NCBI RefSeq assembly: GCF_900116235.1
Contig: NZ_FPAA01000004.1
Coordinates: forward strand, 186,001-250,000
DNA: 64,000 nucleotides
Reading direction: 5' to 3'
From: Marininema halotolerans
GTDB taxonomy: Bacteria; Bacillota; Bacilli; Thermoactinomycetales; DSM-45169
The translations under genes and the position numbers were made by a program. Numbering within the stretch: the first letter of the stretch is position 1; every line of letters starts with the position of its first letter. The notes beneath the pieces are model-generated. The model searched no databases, was not told the DNA's origin, and worked only from the letters and a program-made list of their open reading frames with translations. Of this stretch, positions 1 through 8,942 are shown piece after piece.

Positions 1-18
1 TATTTGTAACGAATCACC

Positions 19-330
19 TTAGTGAATTCCCAGCGCCATTTTTGCATAGCGAGACATGCGTTCCTTCGACCATGGTGGGTTCCACACGATATCTACTTCG
101 ACGTCGTTGACACCATCGACGGATTTGACAGCGGTGGTTACCATTTCATTAATCGTACCAGCAAGGGGGCAACCCATTGCGGTCAAGGTCATAGTCACCT
201 TAGCTTTTCCTTCATCGTCAATATCGACGCCATAGACAAGGCCTAGGTTTACAATATCGATATGGAGCTCAGGATCCTCAACGGTCTCGAGGGCTTCCAT
301 GATTTCTTCTTCCATTTGTTCTTTGTTCAT
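19..330 (-). CDS. SufT/MIP18-family (DUF59) iron-sulfur assembly factor
   Basis: 103-aa cytoplasmic protein of the MIP18/SufT/PaaD-like (DUF59) family, whose members help mature Fe-S proteins. Seen: the N-terminal pattern ALETVEDPELHIDIVNLGLVY, the conserved cysteine in TAMGCPLAG (about residue 54) and the WNPPW motif near the C terminus. The length is normal for the stand-alone form. The start follows a good ribosome site (GGAAAGGAG) on the minus strand, and a TATAAT with an upstream TG lies about 40 bp before it. It is divergent from recA. The exact client proteins cannot be read from sequence. Confidence 0.88.
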   Translation of the reverse strand: MNKEQMEEEIMEALETVEDPELHIDIVNLGLVYGVDIDDEGKAKVTMTLTAMGCPLAGTINEMVTTAVKSVDGVNDVEVDIVWNPPWSKERMSRYAKMALGIH

Positions 331-365
331 TTATGGATGACTCCTTTCCGATGGATCTAGTTTTT

Positions 366-371
366 ATTATA
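366..371 (-). promoter_or_regulatory. -10 element for the SufT-like gene
   Basis: On the minus strand a TATAAT hexamer is preceded by TGA, giving an extended -10 (TGn-TATAAT), about 40 bp before the start codon. No good -35 is visible, which is usual for extended -10 promoters. Confidence 0.5.
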
Positions 372-540
372 TCATTACGGTAGAGTAAACCCCTACATGC
401 ATCAATCAGAGGGGCTGAAGTAAGGGTACCATAACCGCTCTCATGCATCAAAGGGGGAAGGTATCCTTGTTGTGAAAAGATCGGCTCTTTTCCTTCCATG
501 ACGGCACGTTCTGACAAAATATAGGAATGCGAAAAAAATA

Positions 541-554
541 CGAATGAATGTTCG
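541..554 (+). promoter_or_regulatory. DinR/LexA (SOS) box upstream of recA
   Basis: CGAATGAATGTTCG matches the Gram-positive SOS box CGAACRNRYGTTYG at 13 of 14 positions. It lies 75 bp before the recA start, just after a possible promoter (CTGACA at 511 and an A/T-rich -10 at 535-540), which suits repression by LexA. Promoter hexamers are weak; the box itself is clear. Confidence 0.85.
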
Positions 555-628
555 CAAATGATCTTGGCACGAAGGGAAAAAGGATGTATGATGAATGTAT
601 CTACTGGATTCGAAGGAGTGGGTTATCA

Positions 629-1723
629 ATGTCAGATCGCCGTCAGGCTTTGGATATGGCTTTGCGACAGATAGAAAAGCAATTTGGTAAGGGTTCGATC
701 ATGAAAATGGGCGAATCCGAGATTCGCCAAATTGAGACGGTTTCCAGCGGAGCGCTCGCCCTGGATATTGCTCTTGGTGTGGGTGGATTTCCTCGTGGTC
801 GGGTGATTGAAGTTTATGGACCGGAGTCATCAGGGAAGACGACAGTGGCTCTTCATGCGATTGCTGAATCCCAACGCAAAGGGGGTCAAGCTGCATTCAT
901 CGATGCAGAGCATGCTTTGGATCCTGTTTATGCACGGAAGCTCGGTGTGAATGTGGATGAATTGCTTCTTTCCCAACCAGATACAGGGGAGCAAGCGCTG
1001 GAGATCGCAGAGGCTTTGGTACGGAGTGGTGCGGTGGATATCATTGTGATTGATTCGGTGGCCGCCCTGGTACCCAAAGCGGAAATCGAAGGGGAGATGG
1101 GAGATTCTCATGTAGGACTTCAAGCCCGTCTGATGTCCCAGGCGTTACGTAAGCTTTCCGGTGCGATTAGCAAATCCAATACCATTGCGATTTTTATTAA
1201 CCAGATTCGCGAAAAAGTGGGCGTGATGTTTGGTAATCCCGAAACGACCCCCGGTGGTCGAGCTCTTAAATTTTATTCAAGCGTTCGTTTGGAAGTTCGC
1301 CGTGCGGAAACAATTAAGCAAGGCAATGATATGGTCGGAAACCGGGCACGAATCAAGGTTGTAAAAAATAAAGTGGCACCTCCGTTTAAGCAGGCAGAAG
1401 TGGATATTATGTATGGGGAAGGAATTTCCCGTGAGGGTAGTATCTTAGATATTGGTAGTGAGTTAGATATCGTAAATAAATCAGGTGCTTGGTATTCCTT
1501 CGATGGTGACCGGTTGGGACAAGGTCGGGAAAACTCAAAACAATTTTTGAAGGAAAATAGTCAGATCGCTCTCCAGATTGAAAATCGGATTCGCGAACAC
1601 TTCGATCTCAGCGTGACTCCAGTTTCCGATGACGATGTGATGGCGAAGAATAAGAAGACAGCGAAGGCGAAAGATGAACTTCTTGCGGATGCACAAGCGC
1701 CTTCTTCTGATAAAGGCGAGTGA
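629..1723 (+). CDS. recA: Recombinase RecA
   Basis: RecA: ATP-dependent strand exchange, and co-protease for LexA cleavage. 364 aa from ATG 629, preceded by GAAGGAGTG at the right spacing; the open frame extends upstream to 548 but that part has no RecA-like sequence. Seen: the N-terminal [20 protein letters not shown], Walker A GPESSGKT (about 64-71), Walker [11 protein letters not shown], the loop-2 region [21 protein letters not shown], and an acidic/Lys-rich C-terminal tail. First gene of a tight cluster with recX and nuclease genes, behind an SOS box. Confidence 0.98.
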   Translation: MSDRRQALDMALRQIEKQFGKGSIMKMGESEIRQIETVSSGALALDIALGVGGFPRGRVIEVYGPESSGKTTVALHAIAESQRKGGQAAFIDAEHALDPVYARKLGVNVDELLLSQPDTGEQALEIAEALVRSGAVDIIVIDSVAALVPKAEIEGEMGDSHVGLQARLMSQALRKLSGAISKSNTIAIFINQIREKVGVMFGNPETTPGGRALKFYSSVRLEVRRAETIKQGNDMVGNRARIKVVKNKVAPPFKQAEVDIMYGEGISREGSILDIGSELDIVNKSGAWYSFDGDRLGQGRENSKQFLKENSQIALQIENRIREHFDLSVTPVSDDDVMAKNKKTAKAKDELLADAQAPSSDKGE

Positions 1724-1729
1724 TTGTTT

Positions 1730-2380
1730 ATGAGTACATCGGGCGAAATCACACGTATTGAACGCCAAAAGAGTGGAGCGCCCCGCTATAATATCCATAT
1801 CGATGGTACTTATCGCTTTGCTGTTCATGAGGATGTTTTGATCAAATGGTCCTTAGCTAAAGGAATGATCGTGGACACCGAGAAGATGGAGGGAATCCTC
1901 CAAGAAGAGGAGCGCAACAAAGTTCGTCAGGCGGCTCTTCGCTACGTGGGATATAAACCGCGCACGCTTTACGAAACCAAACGGCATCTCATTAGTAAAG
2001 GATTTGCTGAGGAACATATCACTCACGTGATAGCGGATATGGAGACAAAGGGATACCTCGATGACCGGCGTTATGCTGGCAACTGGGTAGAGGAGCGACG
2101 CCGTACCAAGGGGTACGGCGTTGCCGTGCTTCGCCAGGAATTGCTGCAAAAAGGAGTTTCTTCAACGGTTGTGGAAGAGGCAATCAGTCATGTAAAAGAA
2201 GAAGATGAAGCGACGATTGCCATGGCGACGGCAGAAAAGCGCTATCGGCGGTTGTCGCTTCATCCATGGAAGGTTGTGGAGCGGCGGTTGGGACAATATC
2301 TATTGCGCCGCGGATTTCATTCATCACTGGTTCGTCGTTTGTTGTTGGATTTTAAGAGGCGGCACCAAGAAGGGGAGTGA
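1730..2380 (+). CDS. recX: Regulatory protein RecX
   Basis: RecX modulates RecA filaments. 216 aa with the repeated three-helix RecX modules, e.g. ALRYVGYKPRTLYETKRHL, then LDDRRYAGNWVEERRRTKGYG and a third module near the C terminus; this is the long Gram-positive form. It starts 6 nt after the recA stop. An in-frame TTG at 1724 is possible, but ATG 1730 sits better behind AAAGGCGAG. It overlaps the ribosome site of the next gene, so the genes are probably cotranscribed under the recA SOS box. Confidence 0.93.
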   Translation: MSTSGEITRIERQKSGAPRYNIHIDGTYRFAVHEDVLIKWSLAKGMIVDTEKMEGILQEEERNKVRQAALRYVGYKPRTLYETKRHLISKGFAEEHITHVIADMETKGYLDDRRYAGNWVEERRRTKGYGVAVLRQELLQKGVSSTVVEEAISHVKEEDEATIAMATAEKRYRRLSLHPWKVVERRLGQYLLRRGFHSSLVRRLLLDFKRRHQEGE

Positions 2381-2388
2381 TTTCTCCA

Positions 2389-3384
2389 ATGCTACGTTTA
2401 CTATATGTGACTGATACACATATTCGCGGTACGACGCCTCGCAGTCGGTTGGATGACTTTGTGGCCACTCTCCGTGCAAAAATGGAGGAAGTTGTCGCGT
2501 TGGCTGAACAGGAAAGTGTCGATGCGGTCCTTCATGGAGGGGATCTGTTTGACCGCCCAGATATCTCCCCTGCTGTTGTCCGTGATTTTGCGGGGATTTT
2601 CCGCGGTTTGCAGGTGCCGGTTTATACAATTGCTGGAAATCATGATATCTACGGGCATAATCCTGGAACAGTGGATCGTTCGATGTTGGGGTTGCTTGAT
2701 GCCTTTGGTACCGTTCACCTATTGCGGGAGAAAGAAAAGGTCGTCATCGAAAAAAACGGGACGAGCCTACAATTGACGGGTCAACCTTTTCACTATGAAC
2801 TGGATAAAAGAGATCCTGAGCTAGATTACACTGTTTCCAAGGATGAGGGTATGGATTTTGCTGTTCATATGGTCCATGGAATGGCGGTGGAACGCGCTTT
2901 ACCAGAGGGTGTTCCTCATACGATGGTACACGACCTGTGGGGGGGAGAAGCGGATGTCCTCCTCACAGGTCATTATCATGCAGGATTTCCTTTACAAGAG
3001 AAGGAAGGGCGTTATATTGTGAACCCAGGTGCCATCGCCCGAATTAATAACCACCCTTCAGAGATGCGCCGGATGCCCCAGATCGCCATACTGGAATTTG
3101 ATGAGAAGGTAACGGTCACTTTTCGGCGTTTGCGATCAGCGGCTCCGGGAGAGAGTGTATTGGATCGCTCGTACCTTGAACAGGCTGCTTATCGAGAAGA
3201 GAAGATGGTTTCATTTGTACAGGAAGTTCAAGCAGCTGGCGAATTTCGTGGGATGGGGGCACGGGATATTGTTGAAGATATTGCCCGCATGGAAGGAATT
3301 GACGAAGAAGTAAAGTATGAAGCATTACGCCGAATTGCTGTGGTTCATGAACGGTTGGGTTCAGAAGGGGAGTGGGGGGATTGA
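2389..3384 (+). CDS. Mre11/SbcD-like metallophosphoesterase (DNA exonuclease)
   Basis: Calcineurin-like phosphoesterase of the SbcD/Mre11/YhaO type, predicted to be a manganese-dependent DNA nuclease. 331 aa. Seen in order: DTHIRG (metal site), HGGDLFDRPD, GNHD, then GHYHAGF, the five-motif signature of the family, followed by a capping region of about 100 aa with a basic/helical tail. ATG 2389 follows AAGGGGAG and lies 8 nt after the recX stop. Its stop overlaps the start of the Rad50-like ATPase gene, the arrangement of sbcD-sbcC pairs. Role in end processing during SOS repair is inference from family and context. Confidence 0.88.
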   Translation: MLRLLYVTDTHIRGTTPRSRLDDFVATLRAKMEEVVALAEQESVDAVLHGGDLFDRPDISPAVVRDFAGIFRGLQVPVYTIAGNHDIYGHNPGTVDRSMLGLLDAFGTVHLLREKEKVVIEKNGTSLQLTGQPFHYELDKRDPELDYTVSKDEGMDFAVHMVHGMAVERALPEGVPHTMVHDLWGGEADVLLTGHYHAGFPLQEKEGRYIVNPGAIARINNHPSEMRRMPQIAILEFDEKVTVTFRRLRSAAPGESVLDRSYLEQAAYREEKMVSFVQEVQAAGEFRGMGARDIVEDIARMEGIDEEVKYEALRRIAVVHERLGSEGEWGD

Positions 3385-4844
3385 AGGGGTTTAAACATTT
3401 GCTCATCGAAAATTTTCAATCCCATGAACGGACGGAAATCGACTTTGCTAAGGGCCTCAATGTGTTTGTAGGACCATCCGACAGTGGGAAAAGCGCGATT
3501 CTGCGGGCTCTTCGTTGGCTGTTGTATAATCAGCCAAAAGGAAAGGATTACATCCGAGTTGGGAAAGAGCGTTGTCGTGTGTCGTTGACCTTGATGGATG
3601 GTACGTTGATTGTACGGGAGCGATCGGCTTCCATTAATCGATATACAGTGACTCCCCAAGGGGAAGAAGCCATGGTATTTGAGGGATTTGGTGGACAAGT
3701 CCCCTTAGAAGTGATGGAAGCTCATGGGATGCACCCACTTAAACTCGATACGGACTGGAACATGCCGGCCCAGTTTGGGACACAGTTGGAAGCTCCCTTT
3801 CTTCTTTCTGAAACAGGGGGGGTTAAAGCCAAATCGATTGGTAGAGTATCGGGCGCGCATCTGATAGATATTGCGCTTCAAGGAACGGTCCGGGATATGC
3901 GGAGCCTTTCTTCTGAAATGAAACATGATCTAGAGGAAGCCAATCGCTTAAAAGAGTCGCTAACAGCCTATGATGATTTACCGCATCAAATAGATCAGTT
4001 AGAAAAAACGGAGCAGTGTTACAGGCAAGCATCCGAATTACAACAACGTTTGGAAGGATTACAATCTCTTAGGCAGCGCTTGCTTGCTTGTCAAAAACGA
4101 ATTGAAAGCGAGCGCACGCGATTGAAAACATTTCGTCAGCTGTCTGCTGTGGAATCCATGGTGGCAAGCTTTACACAGAATCATGAGCGTGTGAAGCACA
4201 TGGAGCGTATGGCGCAAATCTATCCACGCACCCTCACAGAAATTCGTGATTGGCAGCGGGTGTTACAAGAGACAGCCCAATGTGAGTTACTCGAAAGGAA
4301 ACTGATGACCTTGGAGAAACTGGCTCATCAGAAAGGTCGGATGGAAAAAGTGCTGCAACGAAGGGAGTTTCATTATCTCGAGAAAAAACGCGTACAAAAC
4401 TGGTTACATCTGACGGAAGCCAGTCAACAGATTGATCTTGTTACACTGGAAGGAAAAGAACAACACCAAATGCAATTAGTGCGTCTACTTCCACGGCTTC
4501 GACAGCTCCAAGGGGAGAAGAGACAATTGCAACAGCATCTTCGTCAGACAAGGGCACTTCCTGAGAGCGAAATGGTCGAGTTGGTTGAAGGTTATCGGCG
4601 GCTTAAATCCCTCCGGCAACGAGCACAGGACCTACAGGATCGGCGATCCCGAATCGCTCAGGGAATCGCTTATAAGACCAAGCAGGAGCAACACATTAAC
4701 GAATATATTGAAGGATTATCCGGGGTGTTGGCAGAGTTGGGGCGTTGTCCGACTTGTGGTTCCGAGGTAGATGGGTCAGTGGTCGAACATATTGTGAAGG
4801 AGTATCAAGGAGGTATGCGTGGTGAAACAAGAAGAGCAAATTAA
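3381..4844 (+). CDS. Rad50/SbcC-like ATPase, N-terminal half with zinc hook
   Basis: About 487 aa. The N-terminal ABC/SMC head contains Walker A GPSDSGKS (about 31-38) and the strand FKHLLIENFQSHERTEIDF typical of Rad50/RecF heads. A long coiled coil (about 180-445) follows, ending in CPTCG (Cys about 456 and 459), the CxxC zinc-hook motif that joins Rad50 molecules. There is no Walker B, signature or H-loop; these are in the gene at 5066-5743. So the ATPase is split at the coil apex. Start TTG 3381 overlaps the nuclease stop (TTGA) and follows GAAGGGGAG; an in-frame GTG at 3372 is the alternative. Confidence 0.82.
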   Translation: MKGFKHLLIENFQSHERTEIDFAKGLNVFVGPSDSGKSAILRALRWLLYNQPKGKDYIRVGKERCRVSLTLMDGTLIVRERSASINRYTVTPQGEEAMVFEGFGGQVPLEVMEAHGMHPLKLDTDWNMPAQFGTQLEAPFLLSETGGVKAKSIGRVSGAHLIDIALQGTVRDMRSLSSEMKHDLEEANRLKESLTAYDDLPHQIDQLEKTEQCYRQASELQQRLEGLQSLRQRLLACQKRIESERTRLKTFRQLSAVESMVASFTQNHERVKHMERMAQIYPRTLTEIRDWQRVLQETAQCELLERKLMTLEKLAHQKGRMEKVLQRREFHYLEKKRVQNWLHLTEASQQIDLVTLEGKEQHQMQLVRLLPRLRQLQGEKRQLQQHLRQTRALPESEMVELVEGYRRLKSLRQRAQDLQDRRSRIAQGIAYKTKQEQHINEYIEGLSGVLAELGRCPTCGSEVDGSVVEHIVKEYQGGMRGETRRAN

Positions 4845-5073
4845 AGAGATCAAGGAACGATTAGAGGAAGCGAAAAATTTACGTTATAAAGCAGAAATTC
4901 GCCTGGAAGATTTGGAGCGCCAAGAACAGGAAATCCTCCAGGAATTAAAGGAATTGGGAGTTGAGCCTGAGCGTTTGGAAGAGGAGATTGAGAAACTCCA
5001 ACAGGAAATTGCGCAAAAGATCGAAGAGGCATGGGCGATGCTACCCCGAGAGTTGGCGCGCAATAATGGATGA
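4822..5073 (+). CDS. Short coiled-coil protein between split Rad50 halves
   Basis: 83 aa, almost wholly heptad-like and rich in Glu, Lys, Leu and Gln (KERLEEAKNLRYKAEIRLED and onwards), ending MLPRELARNNG. No catalytic motif. GTG 4822 (or GTG 4819) follows AAGGAGG and overlaps the end of the N-terminal half gene; its stop lies inside the start of the C-terminal half gene. The position suggests that it supplies returning coiled coil or bridges the two halves of the Rad50-like ATPase; that role is inference. The good ribosome site argues against it being a frameshift remnant. Confidence 0.75.
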   Translation: MKQEEQIKEIKERLEEAKNLRYKAEIRLEDLERQEQEILQELKELGVEPERLEEEIEKLQQEIAQKIEEAWAMLPRELARNNG

Positions 5074-5743
5074 ACATCAGGACTTAGCAACCCTCCATAA
5101 GCAGTTAGTGGGTGCACGAGAAGAGGCCTTAGTAAGAAGAGCGAAGCGGGACGAATTAACAAGGTTGTTAGGTGAAGTCGACGCGCGCCTTGCCGAACAG
5201 AACAAAAAACGGGAGATCTATGACAAAGTACGTGTCCTGCTACAGCAGTCTGCTGAACATGCTCGTTCACAAGCAAAAGCGCAAATGGAGACATTGGTTA
5301 CCAAGGCACTACAATATGTCTTTGGTCCGTTGTTTCGCTTTGAAATTGAACTAACAGAGCATGGAGGAAAGCCTGTTGCAGAGTTTTATGTGATTACAGA
5401 CTGGGAAGGAACCTCTGTCAAAACAAAACCCCAAGAAGCGCGTGGAGGCGGAATTGTTGATATCACATCCTTAGCGTTACGCATTGCCTTGATTGAAACC
5501 TTTCGTCCCCGACCCACAGGGCCACTGATTTTAGATGAACCAGGAAAACATGTCAGCCGTGAGTATATCCTTCCCATGCTCGAATTTTTAAAATCAACAG
5601 GGGAAGTGTTTGACCGGCAAATTCTCTTAGTCACCCATGACCCCCACCTCACAGAGGGAGCGGATCAGGCCTTTGAAGTAGGGATGAAAGGCGGTGCATC
5701 CGCTATTAGACCTATGCGCTTGCTTGACAATGGGACAGGGTAA
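5066..5743 (+). CDS. Rad50/SbcC-like ATPase, C-terminal half
   Basis: 225 aa. A short coiled coil (about 1-75) leads into the C-terminal ABC/SMC head: RGGGIVDITSLALRIAL resembles the signature helix (canonical LSGGE...SLALRLAL), PLILDEP is Walker B with its catalytic Glu, HVSREY a D-loop region, and LLVTHDPHL the H-loop. It lacks Walker A, which is in the gene at 3381-4844. ATG 5066 overlaps the upstream stop by 8 nt with a poor ribosome site, suggesting translational coupling. Together the three genes total about 795 aa, smaller than usual SbcC (about 1000 aa or more). Confidence 0.8.
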   Translation: MDEHQDLATLHKQLVGAREEALVRRAKRDELTRLLGEVDARLAEQNKKREIYDKVRVLLQQSAEHARSQAKAQMETLVTKALQYVFGPLFRFEIELTEHGGKPVAEFYVITDWEGTSVKTKPQEARGGGIVDITSLALRIALIETFRPRPTGPLILDEPGKHVSREYILPMLEFLKSTGEVFDRQILLVTHDPHLTEGADQAFEVGMKGGASAIRPMRLLDNGTG

Positions 5744-5921
5744 ATAATACAATTGGTGTGCAACTGATAAACCCCTTAATTATGGTAGTTAACAGTTGTA
5801 AACATGATTTTTTTGAGAGAAATGACATGTGTATTACCCAGTAAAGGGTCTGAAAGCTTCTGTTAGGGAGACCTATCTCTACCTTCGTTTGCCCATTGAT
5901 TTACATGCGTGGACCTTAGAT

Positions 5922-5946
5922 AGACCGAAATCATCGGTCTTGTTTT
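5922..5946 (+). terminator. Hairpin plus T-rich tail ahead of rny
   Basis: AGACCGA (5922-5928), loop AATCA, TCGGTCT (5934-5940), then TGTTTT. It could end the recA operon or act as an attenuator in the rny leader. It lies only about 40 bp before the rny start. Confidence 0.55.
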
Positions 5947-5982
5947 ATACATGGAGAAGGGAGGAGGTGGGTAGATATAGTT

Positions 5983-7524
5983 GTGGAATATGTAGTATGG
6001 CCTCTCCTGTTTCTCCTCGGTGGCATTGTTGGTACATATGTTGGTTACCGTATGCGTCAGGTAACAGCTGAAGGTCGTATTGGCGGTGCTGAGCAAGAGG
6101 CAGAGCAGATCATCGATAAAGCGCAACGCGACGCAGAGACGATGAAACGAGAGCAGGTATTGGAAGCGCGGGATGAAGCGCACCGTTTGCGGACCGAAGC
6201 AGAAAGAGAACTTCGTGAACAACGAAATGACCTGACTCGTTTAGAACGTCGATTGGTGCAAAAGGAAGAAACGCTGGATCGAAAACAAGAGTCTCTGGAA
6301 AAACGAGAAGAGACCATTGGACGAAAAGAGAGCAAAGTACAAGAGCGGGAACGGTGCATTGAAGAATTATATCAAGAGCAGGCCGCTGAGCTAGAACGTT
6401 TGTCAGGCTTGACATCGGAAGAAGCTCGGCAGTTGATCCTCTCCCGTGTAGAGCAGGAAATGCGGCATGAAACGGCGCAATTGATCAAAGAGATGGAGAA
6501 TCAAGCCCTAGAAGAAGCGGATAAAAGGGGTCGGAGCATCCTATCCCTTGCAATTCAACGCTGTGCTGCGGATCACGTCGCAGAAACCACGGTCTCGGTT
6601 GTCACACTGCCAAATGATGAGATGAAAGGGCGGATCATTGGCCGTGAGGGTCGTAACATCCGTGCTTTAGAAACGTTGACTGGTATCGATCTAATCATTG
6701 ACGATACACCCGAAGCGGTGATTCTCTCTGGTTTTGATCCCATTCGACGCGAAGTGGCTCGTGTGGCATTGGAAAAATTGGTGGCTGATGGACGGATCCA
6801 TCCTGCACGCATTGAAGAGATGGTTGAAAAATCCCGTAAAGAAGTGGATGAACGGATCCGTGAATATGGAGAACAAGCCACATTTGAAACGGGCGTGCAT
6901 GGTCTCCATCCCGATTTGATCAAGATTCTTGGTAGACTGCGCTTCCGGACGAGTTATGGACAGAATGTCTTGAAGCATTCAATGGAAGTGGCTCATCTAA
7001 CAGGATTGCTTGCAGCCGAATTGGGTGAAGATGTCCACTTGGCAAAACGTGCAGGTTTATTGCATGATATTGGGAAAGCGATAGACCATGAGGTAGAAGG
7101 CTCCCATGTGGAAATTGGCGTAGAATTGGGCAAAAAGTATAATGAGCATCCGGTTGTGATCAACGGGATTGCTTCACACCATGGTGATGTAGAAGCAACC
7201 AGTGTCATCGCTGTGTTGGTAGGTGCTGCGGATGCCCTATCTGCAGCTCGTCCAGGAGCACGGCGTGAAACACTCGAAGCCTATATCAAACGGTTGGAGA
7301 AGCTTGAGGAGATTTGCGAATCCTTCGATGGTGTAGAAAAATCCTATGCCATTCAAGCTGGACGGGAAGTTCGCATCATGGTTCGCCCTGATGAAATCAG
7401 TGATAGCGAATCCGTACGACTCTCTCGTGAAATTAAAAAGCAGATAGAAAACCAGCTAGATTATCCAGGACATATCAAAGTGACCGTCATTCGTGAGACG
7501 CGAGCGGTTGAATACGCAAAATAA
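5983..7524 (+). CDS. rny: Ribonuclease Y
   Basis: Membrane-anchored endoribonuclease that starts mRNA decay. 513 aa, close to the family length of about 520. Seen: one N-terminal transmembrane helix ([17 protein letters not shown]), a long charged coiled coil to about residue 200, a KH domain with [15 protein letters not shown], and an HD phosphohydrolase domain with [10 protein letters not shown] and [13 protein letters not shown] 5983 is the only sensible start; the ribosome site AGGGAGGAGG lies rather far upstream (about 14 nt). Followed by a clear terminator. Confidence 0.95.
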   Translation: MEYVVWPLLFLLGGIVGTYVGYRMRQVTAEGRIGGAEQEAEQIIDKAQRDAETMKREQVLEARDEAHRLRTEAERELREQRNDLTRLERRLVQKEETLDRKQESLEKREETIGRKESKVQERERCIEELYQEQAAELERLSGLTSEEARQLILSRVEQEMRHETAQLIKEMENQALEEADKRGRSILSLAIQRCAADHVAETTVSVVTLPNDEMKGRIIGREGRNIRALETLTGIDLIIDDTPEAVILSGFDPIRREVARVALEKLVADGRIHPARIEEMVEKSRKEVDERIREYGEQATFETGVHGLHPDLIKILGRLRFRTSYGQNVLKHSMEVAHLTGLLAAELGEDVHLAKRAGLLHDIGKAIDHEVEGSHVEIGVELGKKYNEHPVVINGIASHHGDVEATSVIAVLVGAADALSAARPGARRETLEAYIKRLEKLEEICESFDGVEKSYAIQAGREVRIMVRPDEISDSESVRLSREIKKQIENQLDYPGHIKVTVIRETRAVEYAK

Positions 7525-7554
7525 AAGTGGCTTAACTGCCACTTTTATTTTTTC
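7523..7554 (+). terminator. Rho-independent terminator of rny
   Basis: AAAAGTGGC, loop TTAACT, GCCACTTTT, followed by ATTTTTTTC: a 9-bp perfect stem with a U-tract, overlapping the rny stop codon. Confidence 0.9.
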
Positions 7555-7577
7555 TAAAAGGGCTTGGAGGATAAATT

Positions 7578-8372
7578 ATGCGCGTATTAATGATTGGAGA
7601 TATTGTGGGGGAGAGCGGGAGAACCACACTCTCTACCTATTTACCCCGCCTCAAACGTACTTATCAACCGGACGCAATCATTGTGAACGGGGAGAATGCC
7701 GCAGACGATGGGCGGGGGATTACACGTGGGATTGCCCGGGAATTTTTTGGGGCCGGTGTGGATGGAATCACATTAGGGAACCACACATGGGACAAGCGGG
7801 AAATTTTTGATTTCATTGATGATGAACCGCGTTTGATTCGTCCTGCCAATTACCCAGAAGGTGCTCCAGGAGCCAGTGTAGTTCGACTTACCCTATCGCA
7901 AGGGACCCTGACCGTAATCAGCCTAATGGGACGTACCTTTATGAATAACCTTGACTGCCCCTTCCGCAAAGTGGATGAGCTTCTAACCTCCATCAAAGGA
8001 AAAGGACCGATACTCGTCGATTTTCATGCGGAAACAACCTCTGAAAAACAAGCGCTTGCTTGGTACGTTGATGGGCGCGTATCGGCGGTCATCGGTACCC
8101 ATACGCATGTACAGACAGGGGATGAACGGATCCTTCCCAATGGAACTGCTTTTCTCAGTGATGTGGGGATGACAGGGCCCTATGACTCGATATTAGGAAT
8201 GGAAAAAGAGGTTGTACTCAAACGTTTTCTTACGCAATTACCTGTTCGGTTTGAGGTTGCTAGAGGTCGATCTCAACTGAATGGGGTTCTCTTAGACATC
8301 AACGTTACCAGCGGTATAGCGCAGGGGATTAAGCGGATACGAATTGATGATGATCAGCCATGGTTTGAATAA
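7578..8372 (+). CDS. ymdB: YmdB-family metallophosphoesterase
   Basis: 264 aa, TIGR00282 family; YmdB is a 2',3'-cyclic-nucleotide phosphodiesterase affecting biofilm and motility choice in B. subtilis. Seen: the N-terminal MIGDIVGESGR, NGENAADDGRGI, LGNHTWDK, DFHAETTSEK and GTHTHVQTGDE, all conserved metal-site motifs. ATG 7578 follows GCTTGGAGG. The place between rny and spoVS is the same as in B. subtilis. Confidence 0.95.
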   Translation: MRVLMIGDIVGESGRTTLSTYLPRLKRTYQPDAIIVNGENAADDGRGITRGIAREFFGAGVDGITLGNHTWDKREIFDFIDDEPRLIRPANYPEGAPGASVVRLTLSQGTLTVISLMGRTFMNNLDCPFRKVDELLTSIKGKGPILVDFHAETTSEKQALAWYVDGRVSAVIGTHTHVQTGDERILPNGTAFLSDVGMTGPYDSILGMEKEVVLKRFLTQLPVRFEVARGRSQLNGVLLDINVTSGIAQGIKRIRIDDDQPWFE

Positions 8373-8511
8373 TTCTCTATTAAAATGATGAGAAAATGAG
8401 AGGGTTAAGAGTGTCTCCTTGGTGGAAAAGGATAAGTATCGGCAATAAAAACCTGTCCTGATAGAGAAAACCTTTAGTGACAAAGAGGTTCGCGTCAATC
8501 AGCTTGGATTA

Positions 8512-8538
8512 GCAGGAATTTATAAAAGTTTGCCGAAT
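8512..8538 (+). promoter_or_regulatory. Sigma-H-type promoter of spoVS
   Basis: GCAGGAATT (8512-8520), 11 bp, then GCCGAAT (8532-8538) fits the sigma-H consensus RnAGGAwWW-N11/12-RnnGAAT. It is 46 bp before the spoVS start. B. subtilis spoVS is known to depend on sigma-H. Confidence 0.7.
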
Positions 8539-8583
8539 ATATTACGAGTGGATACAGTCCAAACCATCGAGGAGGTAGCTGAC

Positions 8584-8844
8584 ATGGATGTATTAAAAGT
8601 TTCAGCAAAGTCGAACCCGAACTCCGTCGCTGGTGCACTGGCAGGTGTCCTGCGCGAACGAGGGAATGCAGAGATTCAAGCCATCGGTGCAGGGGCACTT
8701 AACCAGTCTGTAAAGGCGGTTGCGATTGCAAGAGGATTTGTTGCACCGAGCGGAATGGATCTCATTTGTATCCCAGCATTTACTGATATTGTTATCGATG
8801 GTGAGGAACGTACGGCCATCAAACTGATTGTTGAACCTCGATAA
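8584..8844 (+). CDS. spoVS: Stage V sporulation protein S
   Basis: 86 aa, identical in length to the B. subtilis protein, an Alba-like small protein required for stage V of sporulation. Seen: DVLKVSAKSNPNSVAGALAG at the N terminus, AIGAGALNQSVKAVAIARG and IDGEERTAIKLIVEPR. ATG 8584 follows GAGGAGGT; the frame is open further upstream but that part lies over the sigma-H promoter and is not coding. Ends before a terminator, so monocistronic. Confidence 0.97.
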   Translation: MDVLKVSAKSNPNSVAGALAGVLRERGNAEIQAIGAGALNQSVKAVAIARGFVAPSGMDLICIPAFTDIVIDGEERTAIKLIVEPR

Positions 8845-8871
8845 GAAACATGTGCCTAGAATATGGACGAT

Positions 8872-8907
8872 AAACCTGTTTATCATTGTATAGACAGGTT
8901 TTCTTTT
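8872..8907 (+). terminator. Terminator after spoVS
   Basis: AAACCTGT (8872-8879) pairs with ACAGGTTT (8894-8901) over a 14-nt loop, followed by TCTTTT. Confidence 0.75.
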
Positions 8908-8942
8908 GGTTATGGGTCCGAATTTTGAATGGAGGGGATCTT

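Noticed and set aside
22-246. Plus-strand open frame opposite the SufT-like gene
   Set aside because: It is antisense to a well-supported conserved gene and has no family resemblance or ribosome site.
5829-6071. 80-codon frame before and into rny
   Set aside because: It overlaps the hairpin and the rny start, has no ribosome site, and its composition (Trp/Cys/Ser-rich) is not protein-like.
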